Positions 24,580 to 33,392 of a stretch of DNA of 64,000 nucleotides are shown piece by piece; within the stretch, counting starts at the first letter, position 1; each line of letters starts with the position of its first letter. The stretch comes from Burkholderiales bacterium. Lineage in GTDB: Bacteria; Pseudomonadota; Gammaproteobacteria; Burkholderiales; UBA6910. The position numbers were made by a program, and so were the translations under genes. The notes under the pieces are model-generated. The model was not told where the DNA came from. It was given only the letters and a program-made list of their open reading frames with translations, and did not search any database. The stretch is from NCBI GenBank assembly GCA_026005015.1, contig BPKG01000001.1, positions 1,059,501 to 1,123,500 on the forward strand. Reading direction: 5' to 3'.

Positions 24580-26283
24580 TTATTCGATTTCCTTGGGAAA
24601 GAACTTGATCACGCTCTTCACCGGGTTCGGCGCCGCCTGGCCCAGGCCGCAGATGGAGGCGTCCATCATGGCTCGGGACAGCTCCTCCAGTAGCGGCACG
24701 TCCCACTCGGGCTTCTCCAGAAGGGCGAGGGCCTTGGCGGTGCCCACGCGGCAGGGCGTGCACTGGCCGCAGGATTCGTCGTGGAAAAAGGCCATCAGGT
24801 TGCGGGCGGCGTCCCGCGCCCGATCTTTGTCCGAGAGCACGATCACCGCCATGGAGCCGATGAAGCAGCCGTGGGGCTCCAGGGTGCCGAAATCGAGGGG
24901 AATGTCCCCCATGGAGGCGGGCAGGATCCCGCCGGAGGCCCCGCCGGGTAGATAGGCGTAGAACTCGTGGCCGTCCAGCATGCCGCCGCAGTACTCCTCG
25001 ATCAGCTCTTTCACCGTGATGCCGGCCGGCGCCAGCTTCACCCCCGGCTCCTTGACCCGGCCGCTCACCGAAAAGGAGCGCAGGCCCGTGCGCCCGTGGC
25101 GACCATGGGAGGTGTACCAGCCGGCGCCCTTTTCCAGGATATCCCTGATCCAGTAGAGGGTCTCGAAGTTGTGCTCCAGGGTGGGGCGGCCGAACAGGCC
25201 CACCTGGGCTACGTAGGGGGGGCGCAGCCGGGGCATGCCTCGCTTGCCTTCGATGGATTCGATCATTGCCGACTCTTCCCCGCAGATGTAGGCGCCCGCG
25301 CCGCGGCGCAGGTGGATCGGGGGCAGGGCACAGGGGGGATCCTGCTGGAGGGCCTTGAGCTCCCGCGCCAGCATCTCCCGGCAGCCGTGGTACTCGTCCC
25401 GCAGGTAGATGTAGATCTCGGAGACGCCGCACACCCAGGCGGCGATGATGGCCCCTTCCAGGAACCGGTGGGGGTCCCGCTCCAGGTAGTAGCGATCCTT
25501 GAAGGTCCCGGGCTCGCCTTCGTCGATGTTGACCGCCATCAGCCGCGGCGCAGGTTCTCCGCGCACGATGCGCCACTTGCGCCCGGCCGGGAAACCGGCC
25601 CCGCCGAGCCCCCTTAAGCCCGAGTCCTCCATGGTCTTGAGGAACTTCTCCGGATCGTGCTTGCCCGCCAGGCATTCGGCCAGCAGCCGGTAGCCTCCCT
25701 GGGCGCGGTACTCCTGATAGGTGATGCCTCTAGGGGGCGAGTCCTTGAGTTCCCGACGCGCCACCGCCGCGAGCACCCGCTCGACTTCCGCCCCCTCAAT
25801 CGGTTTCTGACCTACCACGGCCACCGGTGCGCCGGCGCAGCGGCCGACGCACGGCGCTGGAATGACGCGCACGCCGGGACCCAATTGCTTTTTGAGCTGG
25901 GCCATCAGCTCATGGGCCCCCGCCAGCTCGCAGGAGAGGGATTCGCACACTCGCACCGTGACCGCGGGCGGAGCCGCATCGCCCTCCTTCACCACGTCGA
26001 AGTGATGGTAGAAGGTGGCCACCTCGAAGACCTCCGTGAGGGCCAGGTTCATCTCCCGGGCGAGGGCCGCCAGGTGGGCCGCCGAGAGATGGCCATAGGC
26101 GTCCTGGATCTTGTGCAGATGCTCGATGAGGAGATCCCGGCGCCGGGGCTCCTCCCCCAGCAGGGCGCGTACTTCCTCCAGCGCCTTGGGATCGACGGTG
26201 CGGCCTTTGGGCGTCGGCCGCACCCGGTGGCGATGGTCGCCGCCTTCGCGGGAACCGGTCGAGAAGATGGTTCGATCGTTCAT
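24580..26283 (-). CDS. Formate dehydrogenase beta subunit, NuoE-NuoF-type fusion (NAD- and FMN-binding)
   Basis: 567 residues from the ATG at 26283 with GAAAGG upstream. Residues about 25-165 are a NuoE-like thioredoxin fold with the 2Fe-2S cysteines in VCESLSCELAG and APCVGRCAGAP. The rest is NuoF-like: GLRGLGGAGFPAGRKW (NADH/FMN glycine loop), NIDEGEPGTFKDRYY, GAGAYICGEESAMIESIEG and the 4Fe-4S motif ESCGQCTPCR. This fused arrangement is like the beta subunit of the two-subunit Fdh1 of Methylobacterium. It passes electrons from the alpha subunit to NAD+ in the cytosol. Transcribed before fdhA. Confidence 0.93.
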   Translation of the reverse strand: MNDRTIFSTGSREGGDHRHRVRPTPKGRTVDPKALEEVRALLGEEPRRRDLLIEHLHKIQDAYGHLSAAHLAALAREMNLALTEVFEVATFYHHFDVVKEGDAAPPAVTVRVCESLSCELAGAHELMAQLKKQLGPGVRVIPAPCVGRCAGAPVAVVGQKPIEGAEVERVLAAVARRELKDSPPRGITYQEYRAQGGYRLLAECLAGKHDPEKFLKTMEDSGLRGLGGAGFPAGRKWRIVRGEPAPRLMAVNIDEGEPGTFKDRYYLERDPHRFLEGAIIAAWVCGVSEIYIYLRDEYHGCREMLARELKALQQDPPCALPPIHLRRGAGAYICGEESAMIESIEGKRGMPRLRPPYVAQVGLFGRPTLEHNFETLYWIRDILEKGAGWYTSHGRHGRTGLRSFSVSGRVKEPGVKLAPAGITVKELIEEYCGGMLDGHEFYAYLPGGASGGILPASMGDIPLDFGTLEPHGCFIGSMAVIVLSDKDRARDAARNLMAFFHDESCGQCTPCRVGTAKALALLEKPEWDVPLLEELSRAMMDASICGLGQAAPNPVKSVIKFFPKEIE

Positions 26284-26586
26284 CACAAATGCCTTTCGAG
26301 CCTGACAATCGGGTTGAGCAATGCGGACCGGCAAGACATTTGTGCGCTGCGTAGCTGCAGGTCAACAACACCCCGCCGGTCCTGGTTAGCTCCAGGGCTC
26401 CGGCGGGAGGTCCCGTTCCGGGGACTTTTTCTTAGAATTTCGCGCTGCTCCTGCTATAGGGCGATCCAAATGTGTTCATCGGAAACGCGGGCGGATTCCA
26501 ATACGAAACATTATCCCCTCTAGGGGGCGTCGCCGCAATGAAAACGACCATGCTTTGCAAGTATGATGCCATGCACCGCGCTGGCG
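26284..26586. other. Leader region of the formate dehydrogenase operon with a strong hairpin
   Basis: About 300 bp upstream of the fdh beta gene. A long hairpin with arms CCCGCCGG (26372-26379) and CCGGCGGG (26400-26407), plus internal CCTGG/CCAGG pairs, lies about 90 bp upstream of the start. A TTGACC half site is visible nearby (minus strand around 26360) but no full palindrome. No gene is seen. Confidence 0.5.
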
Positions 26587-27073
26587 TCACTTGAGCACCG
26601 ACCTGGCCAGCTTGCCCATCTCGGCGGGGTTGCGCGGCTCCCCCGCCCCCTCCATCAGGGAGCTTTTGGTCTCGGCCCACGGGCTTCGCCCGTGACCCTC
26701 GCCCAGCTCGCTCAGCCCCACCACCCCTCGACCAGCCCCTCGGCAACGTTCTCCTCCATTAGGGAGCTTTTGGTCTCGGCCCACGGGCTTCGCCCGTGAC
26801 CCTCGCCCAGCTCGCTCAGCCCCATCACCCCTCGACCAGCCCCTCGGCAACGTTCTCCTCCATTAGGGAGCTTTTGGTCTCGGCCCACGGGCTTCGCCCG
26901 TGACCCTCGCCCAGCTCGCTCAGCCCCATCACCCCTCGACCAGCCCCTCGGCAACGTTCTCCTCCATTAGGGAGCTTTTGGTCTCGGCCCACGGGCTTCG
27001 CCCGTGACCCTCGCCCAGCTCGCTCACTTGAGCACCGACCTGGCCAGCTTGCCCATCTCGGCGGGGTTGCGCG
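26587..27073. repeat. 104-bp tandem repeat array flanked by a duplicated sucD 3' end
   Basis: The core unit recurs at exactly 104-bp steps (AGGGAGCTTTTGG at 26657, 26761, 26865 and 26969), about 3.6 copies, nearly identical. Each unit holds a CACGGGC-TTC-GCCCGTG hairpin. The last 50 bp of sucD, including its stop codon (27024-27073), are copied at 26587-26636 on the far side of the array. A similar hairpin motif appears once at about 29365-29385. No ORF of merit lies in the array. Confidence 0.93.
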
Positions 27074-27908
27074 TCACCTTGATGCCGCACTCCTCCATCA
27101 CCGCGATCTTTTCGGCGGCGGTGCCCTTGCCGCCGGAGATGATGGCGCCCGCGTGTCCCATGCGCTTGCCGGGCGGCGCAGTTACCCCGGCGATGAAGCC
27201 CACCACCGGCTTCTTCATGTTTTCTTTCACCCACAAGGCGGCGGTCTCCTCGTCCGAGCCGCCGATCTCGCCCACCATGATCACCGCCTCGGTGGCGGGG
27301 TCCTCGTTGAACATCTTGAGCACGTCCACGTGCTTCAAGCCGTTGACCGGGTCGCCCCCGATGCCGACGCAGGTGGACTGGCCTAGCCCGAGCTCCATGA
27401 GCTGGGCGACCGCCTCGTAGGTAAGCGTCCCGGAGCGGGACACCACCCCCACCGGGCCCTTCCTGTGGATGTGGCCGGGCATGATGCCGATCTTGATCTC
27501 GTCCGGCGTGATGACCCCCGGGCAGTTGGGGCCCACCAGCAGGGTCTTGCGGTTCTGCTTGCGCATGCGGTCCCGCACCACGATCATGTCGCGCACCGGG
27601 ATGCCCTCGGTGATGCAGATCACCAGATCCAGGTCGGCCTCCACCGCCTCCCAGATCGCCTCCGCCGCGCCCGCCGGGGGCACGTAGATGACCGAAGCGG
27701 TCGCCCCGGTCTCGGCTTTGGCCTCCTTGACCGTGGCGAAAATGGGGATACCCTCGAAATTCTCGCCCGCCCGCTTCGGGTTCACCCCGGCGACGAAGCA
27801 GTTCCGGCCGTTGGCGTACTCCCGGCACATCTTGGTGTGGAACTGGCCGGTTTTGCCGGTGATGCCCTGGGTGATGACCCGGGTATTCTTGTCGATCAGG
27901 ATGCTCAT
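27024..27908 (-). CDS. sucD: Succinyl-CoA ligase (ADP-forming) alpha subunit
   Basis: 294 residues. Rossmann CoA-binding domain with [18 protein letters not shown] at the start, [13 protein letters not shown] in the middle, and the phospho-histidine motif [18 protein letters not shown]. It partners SucC to interconvert succinyl-CoA and succinate with substrate-level phosphorylation in the TCA cycle. Here it sits in an island with a CoA transferase, so it could also supply succinyl-CoA for acid activation (inference). Its last 50 bp are duplicated 437 bp downstream. Confidence 0.97.
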   Translation of the reverse strand: MSILIDKNTRVITQGITGKTGQFHTKMCREYANGRNCFVAGVNPKRAGENFEGIPIFATVKEAKAETGATASVIYVPPAGAAEAIWEAVEADLDLVICITEGIPVRDMIVVRDRMRKQNRKTLLVGPNCPGVITPDEIKIGIMPGHIHRKGPVGVVSRSGTLTYEAVAQLMELGLGQSTCVGIGGDPVNGLKHVDVLKMFNEDPATEAVIMVGEIGGSDEETAALWVKENMKKPVVGFIAGVTAPPGKRMGHAGAIISGGKGTAAEKIAVMEECGIKVTRNPAEMGKLARSVLK

Positions 27909-27924
27909 TTCGCTATTTCCCCAT

Positions 27925-28045
27925 TCTCAAGCGCGGCCAGCGGCCGCTTTCCCTCTTTTGGTGTCGGCCGCTCGACTCCGTCTCGCTTAACGCTCGCTAC
28001 GCTCACGTTAGCCTCCCCCAAGTCTCAAGCGCGGCCAGCGGCCGC
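27925..28045. repeat. 23-bp duplication of the sucC 3' end in the sucC-sucD gap
   Basis: TCTCAAGCGCGGCCAGCGGC and the next three bases occur at 28023-28045 (end of sucC, including its stop) and again at 27925-27947, 98 bp downstream in the direction of transcription. The 116-bp gap also contains GCTTAACG / CGTTAGC arms around a CGCTCGCTACGCTCA segment. This mirrors the larger tail duplication after sucD. Confidence 0.85.
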
Positions 28046-29191
28046 GACGACTTTCTGGGCGGCTTCGGCCATGTTGTCGGCGGAAATGATGGGCAGGCCC
28101 GATTCGGCCAGGATCCGCTTGCCGATATCCTCGTTGGTGCCCTTCATGCGCACCACCAACGGCACGCTCAGATGGACCTGCTTGGCCGCTGCCACCACCC
28201 CTTCGGCGATCACGTCGCAGCGCATGATGCCGCCGAAGATATTGACCAAGATCGCCTTGATCTTGGGATTCTTCAGCATGATCTTGAAGGCCTCGGTCAC
28301 TTTTTCGGTAGTGGCGCCGCCGCCCACGTCCAGGAAGTTGGCCGGCTCGCCGCCGAAGAGCTTGATGGTGTCCATGGTGGCCATGGCGAGGCCCGCGCCG
28401 TTGACCAGGCAGCCGATGTTGCCGTCCAGGGAAATGTAGGACAGGTCATACTTGGACGCCTCGATCTCCAGGGGATCTTCCTCGTCCAGGTCCCGCATCT
28501 CCACGATTTCCGGGTGACGGAAGAGCGCGTTGTCGTCGAAGTTCATCTTGGCGTCCAGCGCCAGCACGCTTCCGTCCCCAGTGAGAATCAGCGGATTGAT
28601 CTCGGCCAGGGAGGCGTCGCACTCCCAGAAGGCCCGGTACAGGCCCTGCAGCACGGCCCGGGCCTTGGAGATGGAGCCTTCCGGGATGCCGATCTTGCGC
28701 GCCACCTCGTCCGCCTCTTCGGCTTTCAGCCCGGTTTCGGGATCGATGAACACCTTGTGGATTTTTTCCGGGGTCTTGGCCGCCACCTCCTCGATGTCCA
28801 TGCCCCCTTCGGAGCTGGCCATCAGGCAGACCCGCTGGGTCACCCGGTCCACCACCATGCCTACGTAGAGCTCTTTGCGGATGTCGGCGCCCTCTTCGAT
28901 CAAGAGCCGCTTGACGATGCGCCCCTCGGGACCGGTCTGGTGGGTGACCAGCCGCATGCCCAGGATTTCCGAGGCCCGCGCCCGGACCTCGTCAAGGGAT
29001 TTGGCCAGCTTGACGCCGCCCCCTTTGCCCCGACCGCCCGCGTGGATCTGGGCCTTGACCACCCAGACGGGTCCGCCCAGCTTCTTTGCCGCCTCCAGCG
29101 CCTCGTCGACGCTGAAGCAGGGAAAACCGCGGGGCGCCGCGACCCCGTACTTCCTCAGGATTTCCTTGGCCTGATACTCGTGGATTTTCAT
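28025..29191 (-). CDS. sucC: Succinyl-CoA ligase (ADP-forming) beta subunit
   Basis: 388 residues, full length. ATP-grasp start [49 protein letters not shown] and the C-terminal [16 protein letters not shown] are all standard for bacterial SucC. It reads as true SucC rather than malate thiokinase MtkA. First gene of the sucC-sucD pair. A CRP/FNR-type palindrome lies 96 bp upstream of the ATG, placing a TCA-cycle enzyme in the putative C1 regulon. Confidence 0.97.
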   Translation of the reverse strand: MKIHEYQAKEILRKYGVAAPRGFPCFSVDEALEAAKKLGGPVWVVKAQIHAGGRGKGGGVKLAKSLDEVRARASEILGMRLVTHQTGPEGRIVKRLLIEEGADIRKELYVGMVVDRVTQRVCLMASSEGGMDIEEVAAKTPEKIHKVFIDPETGLKAEEADEVARKIGIPEGSISKARAVLQGLYRAFWECDASLAEINPLILTGDGSVLALDAKMNFDDNALFRHPEIVEMRDLDEEDPLEIEASKYDLSYISLDGNIGCLVNGAGLAMATMDTIKLFGGEPANFLDVGGGATTEKVTEAFKIMLKNPKIKAILVNIFGGIMRCDVIAEGVVAAAKQVHLSVPLVVRMKGTNEDIGKRILAESGLPIISADNMAEAAQKVVAAAGRA

Positions 29192-29286
29192 TTTCTCTTG
29201 CCTGCTCCAGGATGGTGGAAACGGACGCCGGCACCACGGCCGGACGAAATTGCTTATTAATCTATGGCATGAGCCCGCCTCGCGCT

Positions 29287-29302
29287 ATTGACCGGGGTCA
29301 AT
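29287..29302. promoter_or_regulatory. CRP/FNR-type operator upstream of sucC
   Basis: ATTGACCGGGGTCAAT, 7-bp perfect arms with a two-base centre. On the minus strand TAGATT (about 29259-29264) is centred about 33 bp from the palindrome centre, fitting class II activation. The remainder of the 29192-29442 gap holds one more CACGGGCGAAGC-type hairpin fragment and no gene. Confidence 0.72.
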
Positions 29303-29442
29303 ATTCGAAGAACTGGCGCCCCCACGGCGCTCGTCCGGAGAAGAGTCTTCGGGCCAGCTCGGGCCGTGACCGTCACGGGCGAAGCGCCCGGGGCGGGCGG
29401 GAAGATGCATTTCGCGCCGGCTCGACGGGATCGCTGGCAGGG

Positions 29443-29514
29443 TGCCGACAGTAGGATTTGAACCCACGACCTACCGCTTACAAGGCGGTTGCTCTACCCC
29501 TGAGCTATGTCGGC
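29443..29514 (-). tRNA. tRNA-Thr (anticodon TGT)
   Basis: Complete 72-nt cloverleaf on the minus strand: acceptor GCCGACA/TGTCGGC, D arm GCTC-AGGGGTA-GAGC, anticodon arm ACCGC-CTTGTAA-GCGGT with anticodon TGT, variable AGGTC, T arm GTGGG-TTCAAAT-CCTAC, discriminator A. CCA is not encoded (CCC follows). Confidence 0.96.
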
Positions 29515-29594
29515 CCGCGAGGAAATTATAGATCACGGGCTTGTACTGGCCGGCCACCCTTTACCCAACCGCTCCCAGGCGGCCGCCGTTACGA

Positions 29595-30008
29595 CTACTT
29601 GACGACCTGCAGCCGCGGCCGCCCGCTGTTTCCCCCCGAGGGCGGGGACTTGTCGTCCGGGCCCGCGTCCGCTCCGCCCGTACCCGCCGAGGTCTGCTCC
29701 GGCCTGGAAAACATGAGGCCCTGACCGTTCTCTTTGGCGAAGATGGCCGCCACCGCGTCGATGGGGATGGACAGCTCCCGCGACACGCCGCCGAAGCGGG
29801 CGGAGAACTGGATCAGGTCGTTGCCAATGGTGAGGTTGCGGGTGGCGTCGGGGCTGATGTTGAGCACGATCTGCCCGTCGCGAACGTACTCCATGGGAAC
29901 GCGGGTGTTGGCGTCGACCGTCACCGAGAGGTAGGGGGTGGCGCCGCTGTCGACGCACCACTCGTAGATGGCGCGAATCAAATAGGGCTTGGTGGAGAGC
30001 TCGCGCAT
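29595..30008 (-). CDS. sspB: ClpXP protease specificity-enhancing factor SspB
   Basis: 137 residues from the ATG at 30008 (MRELSTKPYLIRAIYEWC, the standard SspB start); an in-frame TTG at 30026 is less likely. The folded domain ends near IFAKENGQGLMF. A Gly/Pro/Ser-rich flexible tail ends in PRLQVVK, matching the ClpX-docking XB motif. SspB binds ssrA-tagged proteins and delivers them to ClpXP. It follows sspA by about 22 bp. Confidence 0.95.
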   Translation of the reverse strand: MRELSTKPYLIRAIYEWCVDSGATPYLSVTVDANTRVPMEYVRDGQIVLNISPDATRNLTIGNDLIQFSARFGGVSRELSIPIDAVAAIFAKENGQGLMFSRPEQTSAGTGGADAGPDDKSPPSGGNSGRPRLQVVK

Positions 30009-30030
30009 GGCCGCAGGATCGTCCAAATTT

Positions 30031-30630
30031 TCATTTTCGCATGACTTTCTCCGACGGGGTAAGGGCGTCGATGAACGCCGGCCGGGAGAAGATCCGTTCC
30101 GCGTACTTCATGAGCGGCGCCGCCTGTTTCGGCAACTGGATGCCGTAATGGTCGAGCCGCCACAAGAGCGGCGCGATCGCCACGTCCAGCATGGTGTACT
30201 CATCGCCCAGCATGTACTTCTGACGGGTAAATACCGGGGCGATCTGGATCAGGCTCTCGCGGATGAGCTGGCGGCCCTTTTCCGCCGCCTTCTGGCTGCC
30301 CTTTTCGATTGATTGCACGTGGGAGAACAGCTCCTGCTCGAAGCGGAACAGGAACAGCCGCGCCCGCGCCCGCATCACCGGGTCTGCCGGCATGAGCTGG
30401 GGGTGCGGGAAGCGGTCGTCGATGTATTCGTTGATGATGTTGGATTCGTACAGGATCAGGTCCCGGTCCACCAGCACCGGCACCTGGTTGTACGGGTTCA
30501 TGACCGCCAGATCCTCGGGCTTGTTGTAGAGATCGACGTCGATGATCTCGAAGTCCATCCCCTTTTCGTACAGAACGATCCGGCAACGGTGACTGAACGG
30601 GCAGGTGGTGCCTGAATAGAGCCTCATCAT
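30031..30630 (-). CDS. sspA: Stringent starvation protein A (GST-fold RNA polymerase-associated regulator)
   Basis: 199 residues with an N-terminal thioredoxin-like domain (MMRLYSGTTCPFSHRCRIVL, NQVPVLVDRDLILYESNIINEYID) and an all-helical C-terminal GST domain. SspA associates with RNA polymerase and acts in stationary phase and acid stress. The petABC-sspA-sspB order is usual in betaproteobacteria. It starts 48 bp after the cytochrome c1 stop. Confidence 0.95.
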   Translation of the reverse strand: MMRLYSGTTCPFSHRCRIVLYEKGMDFEIIDVDLYNKPEDLAVMNPYNQVPVLVDRDLILYESNIINEYIDDRFPHPQLMPADPVMRARARLFLFRFEQELFSHVQSIEKGSQKAAEKGRQLIRESLIQIAPVFTRQKYMLGDEYTMLDVAIAPLLWRLDHYGIQLPKQAAPLMKYAERIFSRPAFIDALTPSEKVMRK

Positions 30631-30678
30631 GGCAGCGTTTCCACGTTATTGTCGGATGAGCGGCGACGCTAGGCCGGC

Positions 30679-31425
30679 TCAGTGCACGTCCTTCCAGAAC
30701 TCCTTCTTGAGGAGATAAGTCAGGACGAACAGCACCGCGAGGAACAGCAGCACCACGATCCCGATCTGGATCCGCTTGAGCCGGGCGGGCTCCCCCATGT
30801 AGACGAGGTAATTCACCAGGTCCGCCACCGCCGCGTCGTACTCGGTCTTGGAGAGCTTTCCAGGCTCCGCCAGAACGAGCCGCTTGACCACGCGCTTCTC
30901 GCCGTGGGACTCCACCTCTTCCTCCTTGAGCACCTGCACGCCCTGCAGCTCCCACAGCGCGTGGGGCATGCCCACCTGGGGGAAGGCCAGGTTATTCCAG
31001 CCGAGGGCGCGGGAGTCGTCCCGGTAGAAGGTGCGAAGATAGGTGTACAGCCAGTCCGGTCCCCGCGAGCGGGCGATGACTGTGAGGTCGGGAGGGGCGG
31101 CGCCGAACCATTGTTTGGCATCGTCCACGTTCATGGCCACGGTCATGGTGGAGCCCACCTTGGCGCCGGTGAAGATCAGGTATTTCTCGATCTCCTCTTG
31201 GGACAGGCCCAGGTCAGTGAGCCGGTTGTAGCGCATGTAAGCGGCACTGTGGCAGTTCAGGCAGTAGTTCACGAAAAGCCGCGCGCCCCGCTGCAGGGAC
31301 AGCCCGTCCTCCAGATCGATGGGCGCCTTGTCCAGCTTAACTTCGGCGCCGGCACTCCAGGCCGCCGCCGGCGCGAGCAGCAAGGCCAACAAGGCGCTTA
31401 TGAAAAAGTTGTTGATCTTCATCAC
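30679..31425 (-). CDS. petC: Cytochrome c1 of the bc1 complex
   Basis: 248 residues with a Sec signal peptide (FFISALLALLLAPAAAWSAG), the haem motif CLNCHS, and an axial Met plausibly in the GMPHALWELQG region. A C-terminal membrane anchor (IGIVVLLFLAVLFVLTYLL) ends in KKEFWKDVH. Passes electrons from the Rieske protein to soluble cytochrome c. Overlaps the petB stop by 4 bp (ATGA). Confidence 0.97.
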   Translation of the reverse strand: MMKINNFFISALLALLLAPAAAWSAGAEVKLDKAPIDLEDGLSLQRGARLFVNYCLNCHSAAYMRYNRLTDLGLSQEEIEKYLIFTGAKVGSTMTVAMNVDDAKQWFGAAPPDLTVIARSRGPDWLYTYLRTFYRDDSRALGWNNLAFPQVGMPHALWELQGVQVLKEEEVESHGEKRVVKRLVLAEPGKLSKTEYDAAVADLVNYLVYMGEPARLKRIQIGIVVLLFLAVLFVLTYLLKKEFWKDVH

Positions 31426-32789
31426 CCCGTCACCCTTTCCGGTTCAGGTTTGGTCTTGTCCACGCTCGAGTACCACGGCATGAGCGCGAAGAAAGCGAAA
31501 TAAATCACGGCGCATACCTGGGCGAGGAGAGTGCGTCCCGGCGTCGGCGGGAGCACGCCGAGATAACCCAGGATCAGGAAGCTCACCGCGAACAGCGCCA
31601 GCGCCAGCTTGAAGATCGGGCCCTTGTAGCGGATCGACTTGACCGGACTCTTGTCGAGCCACGGCAGCAGGGCGAAGATCAGCACCGACACGCCCATCAG
31701 GACCACGCCCCAGAACTTGGGATCCAGGGTCGCGTAGCCAAGGAGCAGAATCGCGGCGATGGCCACCGCGGCGGTCTTGCGCGCCGCGCTTCCCCGGGAG
31801 AAGACGACGAGGGCGGCGATTACGACAGTGAACGCCCCCACCACCCACATGAAGTCCGAGGTGGTCGCCCGCAGGATCGAGTAGTAAGGGGTGAAATACC
31901 ACACCGGGGCGATGTGCTCAGGGGTCTTGAGCGGATCGGCAGGGATGAAATTGTTGTGCTCGAGGAAATACCCCCCCATCTCCGGGGCAAAGAAGACCAC
32001 CGCCGAGAATGCCATCAGGAACACCACTACCCCCACGATGTCCTTGACCGTGTAATAGGGGTGAAACGGAATGCCGTCCAGGGGCTTGCCGTCCGGTCCC
32101 TTTTTCTTTTTGATCTCGATCCCGTCGGGATTGTTGGATCCAACATGCTCGTCGTGCAGCGCCACGATGTGCACGAACACGAGCCCCACCAGCGCGAGCG
32201 GCAAGGCGATCACGTGGAAGGCGAAAAAGCGGTTCAACGTCGCGTCCGACACCGCGTAGTCGCCGCGGATCCACACCGCCAGGTCCGGTCCAACCAGCGG
32301 AATGGCGGAGAACAGGTTCACGATCACCTGGGCTCCCCAGTAGGACATCTGCCCCCAGGGCAGCAGGTAGCCGAAGAACGCCTCCGCCATGAGGGCCAGG
32401 TAAATGCCCATGCCGATCAGCCACACCAGCTCCCGCGGCTTGCGGTAGGAGCCGTACATCAGGCCGCGGAACATGTGCAGATAGACGACAATGAAAAAGG
32501 CCGAGGCGCCGGTGGAATGCAGGTAGCGGATGAGCCAGCCCCAGTTCACGTCGCGCATGATGTACTCGACCGAACCGAACGCCTGGGCGGCGTCGGGCTT
32601 GTAGTGCATGGTGAGGAAGATGCCGGTGACGATCTGGATCACCAGCACCAGCAGCGCCAGCGAGCCGAAGTAGTACCAGAAATTGAAGTTTTTCGGTGCG
32701 TAATACTCGGAGAGGTGCCGCTTCCAGGTCGCGGTGAGCGGGAACCTTTCGTCGAACCAGCGGATCAACGCCGTCAGCATGCCGTTCAT
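31422..32789 (-). CDS. petB: Cytochrome b of the bc1 complex
   Basis: 455 residues with eight or more membrane helices. Haem-ligating histidines lie in helix B (LHSTGASAFFIVVYLHMFRG) and helix D (FFAFHVIALPLALVGLVFVH). Q-site sequences GYLLPWGQMSYWGAQV and PEHIAPVWYF (a PEWY-like motif) are present. Oxidises ubiquinol in the inner membrane. Starts 3 bp after the Rieske gene and overlaps petC. Confidence 0.97.
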   Translation of the reverse strand: MNGMLTALIRWFDERFPLTATWKRHLSEYYAPKNFNFWYYFGSLALLVLVIQIVTGIFLTMHYKPDAAQAFGSVEYIMRDVNWGWLIRYLHSTGASAFFIVVYLHMFRGLMYGSYRKPRELVWLIGMGIYLALMAEAFFGYLLPWGQMSYWGAQVIVNLFSAIPLVGPDLAVWIRGDYAVSDATLNRFFAFHVIALPLALVGLVFVHIVALHDEHVGSNNPDGIEIKKKKGPDGKPLDGIPFHPYYTVKDIVGVVVFLMAFSAVVFFAPEMGGYFLEHNNFIPADPLKTPEHIAPVWYFTPYYSILRATTSDFMWVVGAFTVVIAALVVFSRGSAARKTAAVAIAAILLLGYATLDPKFWGVVLMGVSVLIFALLPWLDKSPVKSIRYKGPIFKLALALFAVSFLILGYLGVLPPTPGRTLLAQVCAVIYFAFFALMPWYSSVDKTKPEPERVTG

Positions 32790-32792
32790 CGC

Positions 32793-33392
32793 TCAGGCCC
32801 CTTTCGTGTCTTCGCCTATCAGGATGCGGGTGTCGGTGAGGTACTTGTGGGGAGGAATGTCCAGGTTCGTGGGCGCAGGGACGTTCTTGTACACGCGCCC
32901 GGCCAGGTCGAACTTGGAGCCGTGGCAGGGACAGAAGAAGCCGCCGAGCCAGTCGCGTCCCAGGTCGGCGGGGGCCACGTCGGGCCGGTAAGTGGGCGAG
33001 CAACCCAGGTGGGTGCAGATCCCGACCGCTACCAGATATTCCGGCTTGATCGACCGGTGGGGATTCTTGCAGTACTCTGGCTGGATCGAGCGGTCCGAAT
33101 TCGGGTCCGCCAGCGCCCCCTCCTCGGCCAGCTTGGGCAGCGCGGCTAGCATCTCCTGGGTGCGGTTCAGCACCCAGACCACTTTGCCCCGCCACTCCTG
33201 CTGGATCAGCATCCCCGGCTCCAGCTTGTCGATGTCCACCTCCACCGGGGCGCCCGCGGCCCGAGCCCGCTCGCTCGGGTTCATACTGTCGATGAAAGGC
33301 CAGAGGGCCGCCACGGTCCCGACGCCTCCCACCACGCTGGTGGCGGCGATCAGGAGCCTCCTGCGACCGGCATCCACCTGTTGATCGCTCAT
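32793..33392 (-). CDS. petA: Rieske iron-sulfur protein of the bc1 complex
   Basis: 199 residues. The N-terminal anchor RRRLLIAATSVVGGVGTVAA is preceded by arginines of Tat type. The 2Fe-2S ligands are in CTHLGCSP and CPCHGSKFD. Transfers electrons from ubiquinol to cytochrome c1. First gene of petABC; divergent from the DegQ-like gene with a 390-bp gap. The tatABC genes nearby may serve its export. Confidence 0.97.
   Translation of the reverse strand: MSDQQVDAGRRRLLIAATSVVGGVGTVAALWPFIDSMNPSERARAAGAPVEVDIDKLEPGMLIQQEWRGKVVWVLNRTQEMLAALPKLAEEGALADPNSDRSIQPEYCKNPHRSIKPEYLVAVGICTHLGCSPTYRPDVAPADLGRDWLGGFFCPCHGSKFDLAGRVYKNVPAPTNLDIPPHKYLTDTRILIGEDTKGA

Noticed and set aside
26587-27026. Possible CRISPR array
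   Set aside because: The unit is a 104-bp direct tandem repeat without unique spacers and no cas genes are near; it is a minisatellite.
27024-29191. sucCD as malate-CoA ligase (mtkAB) of a serine cycle
   Set aside because: The sequences follow ordinary betaproteobacterial SucC/SucD throughout; no other serine-cycle gene is adjacent.
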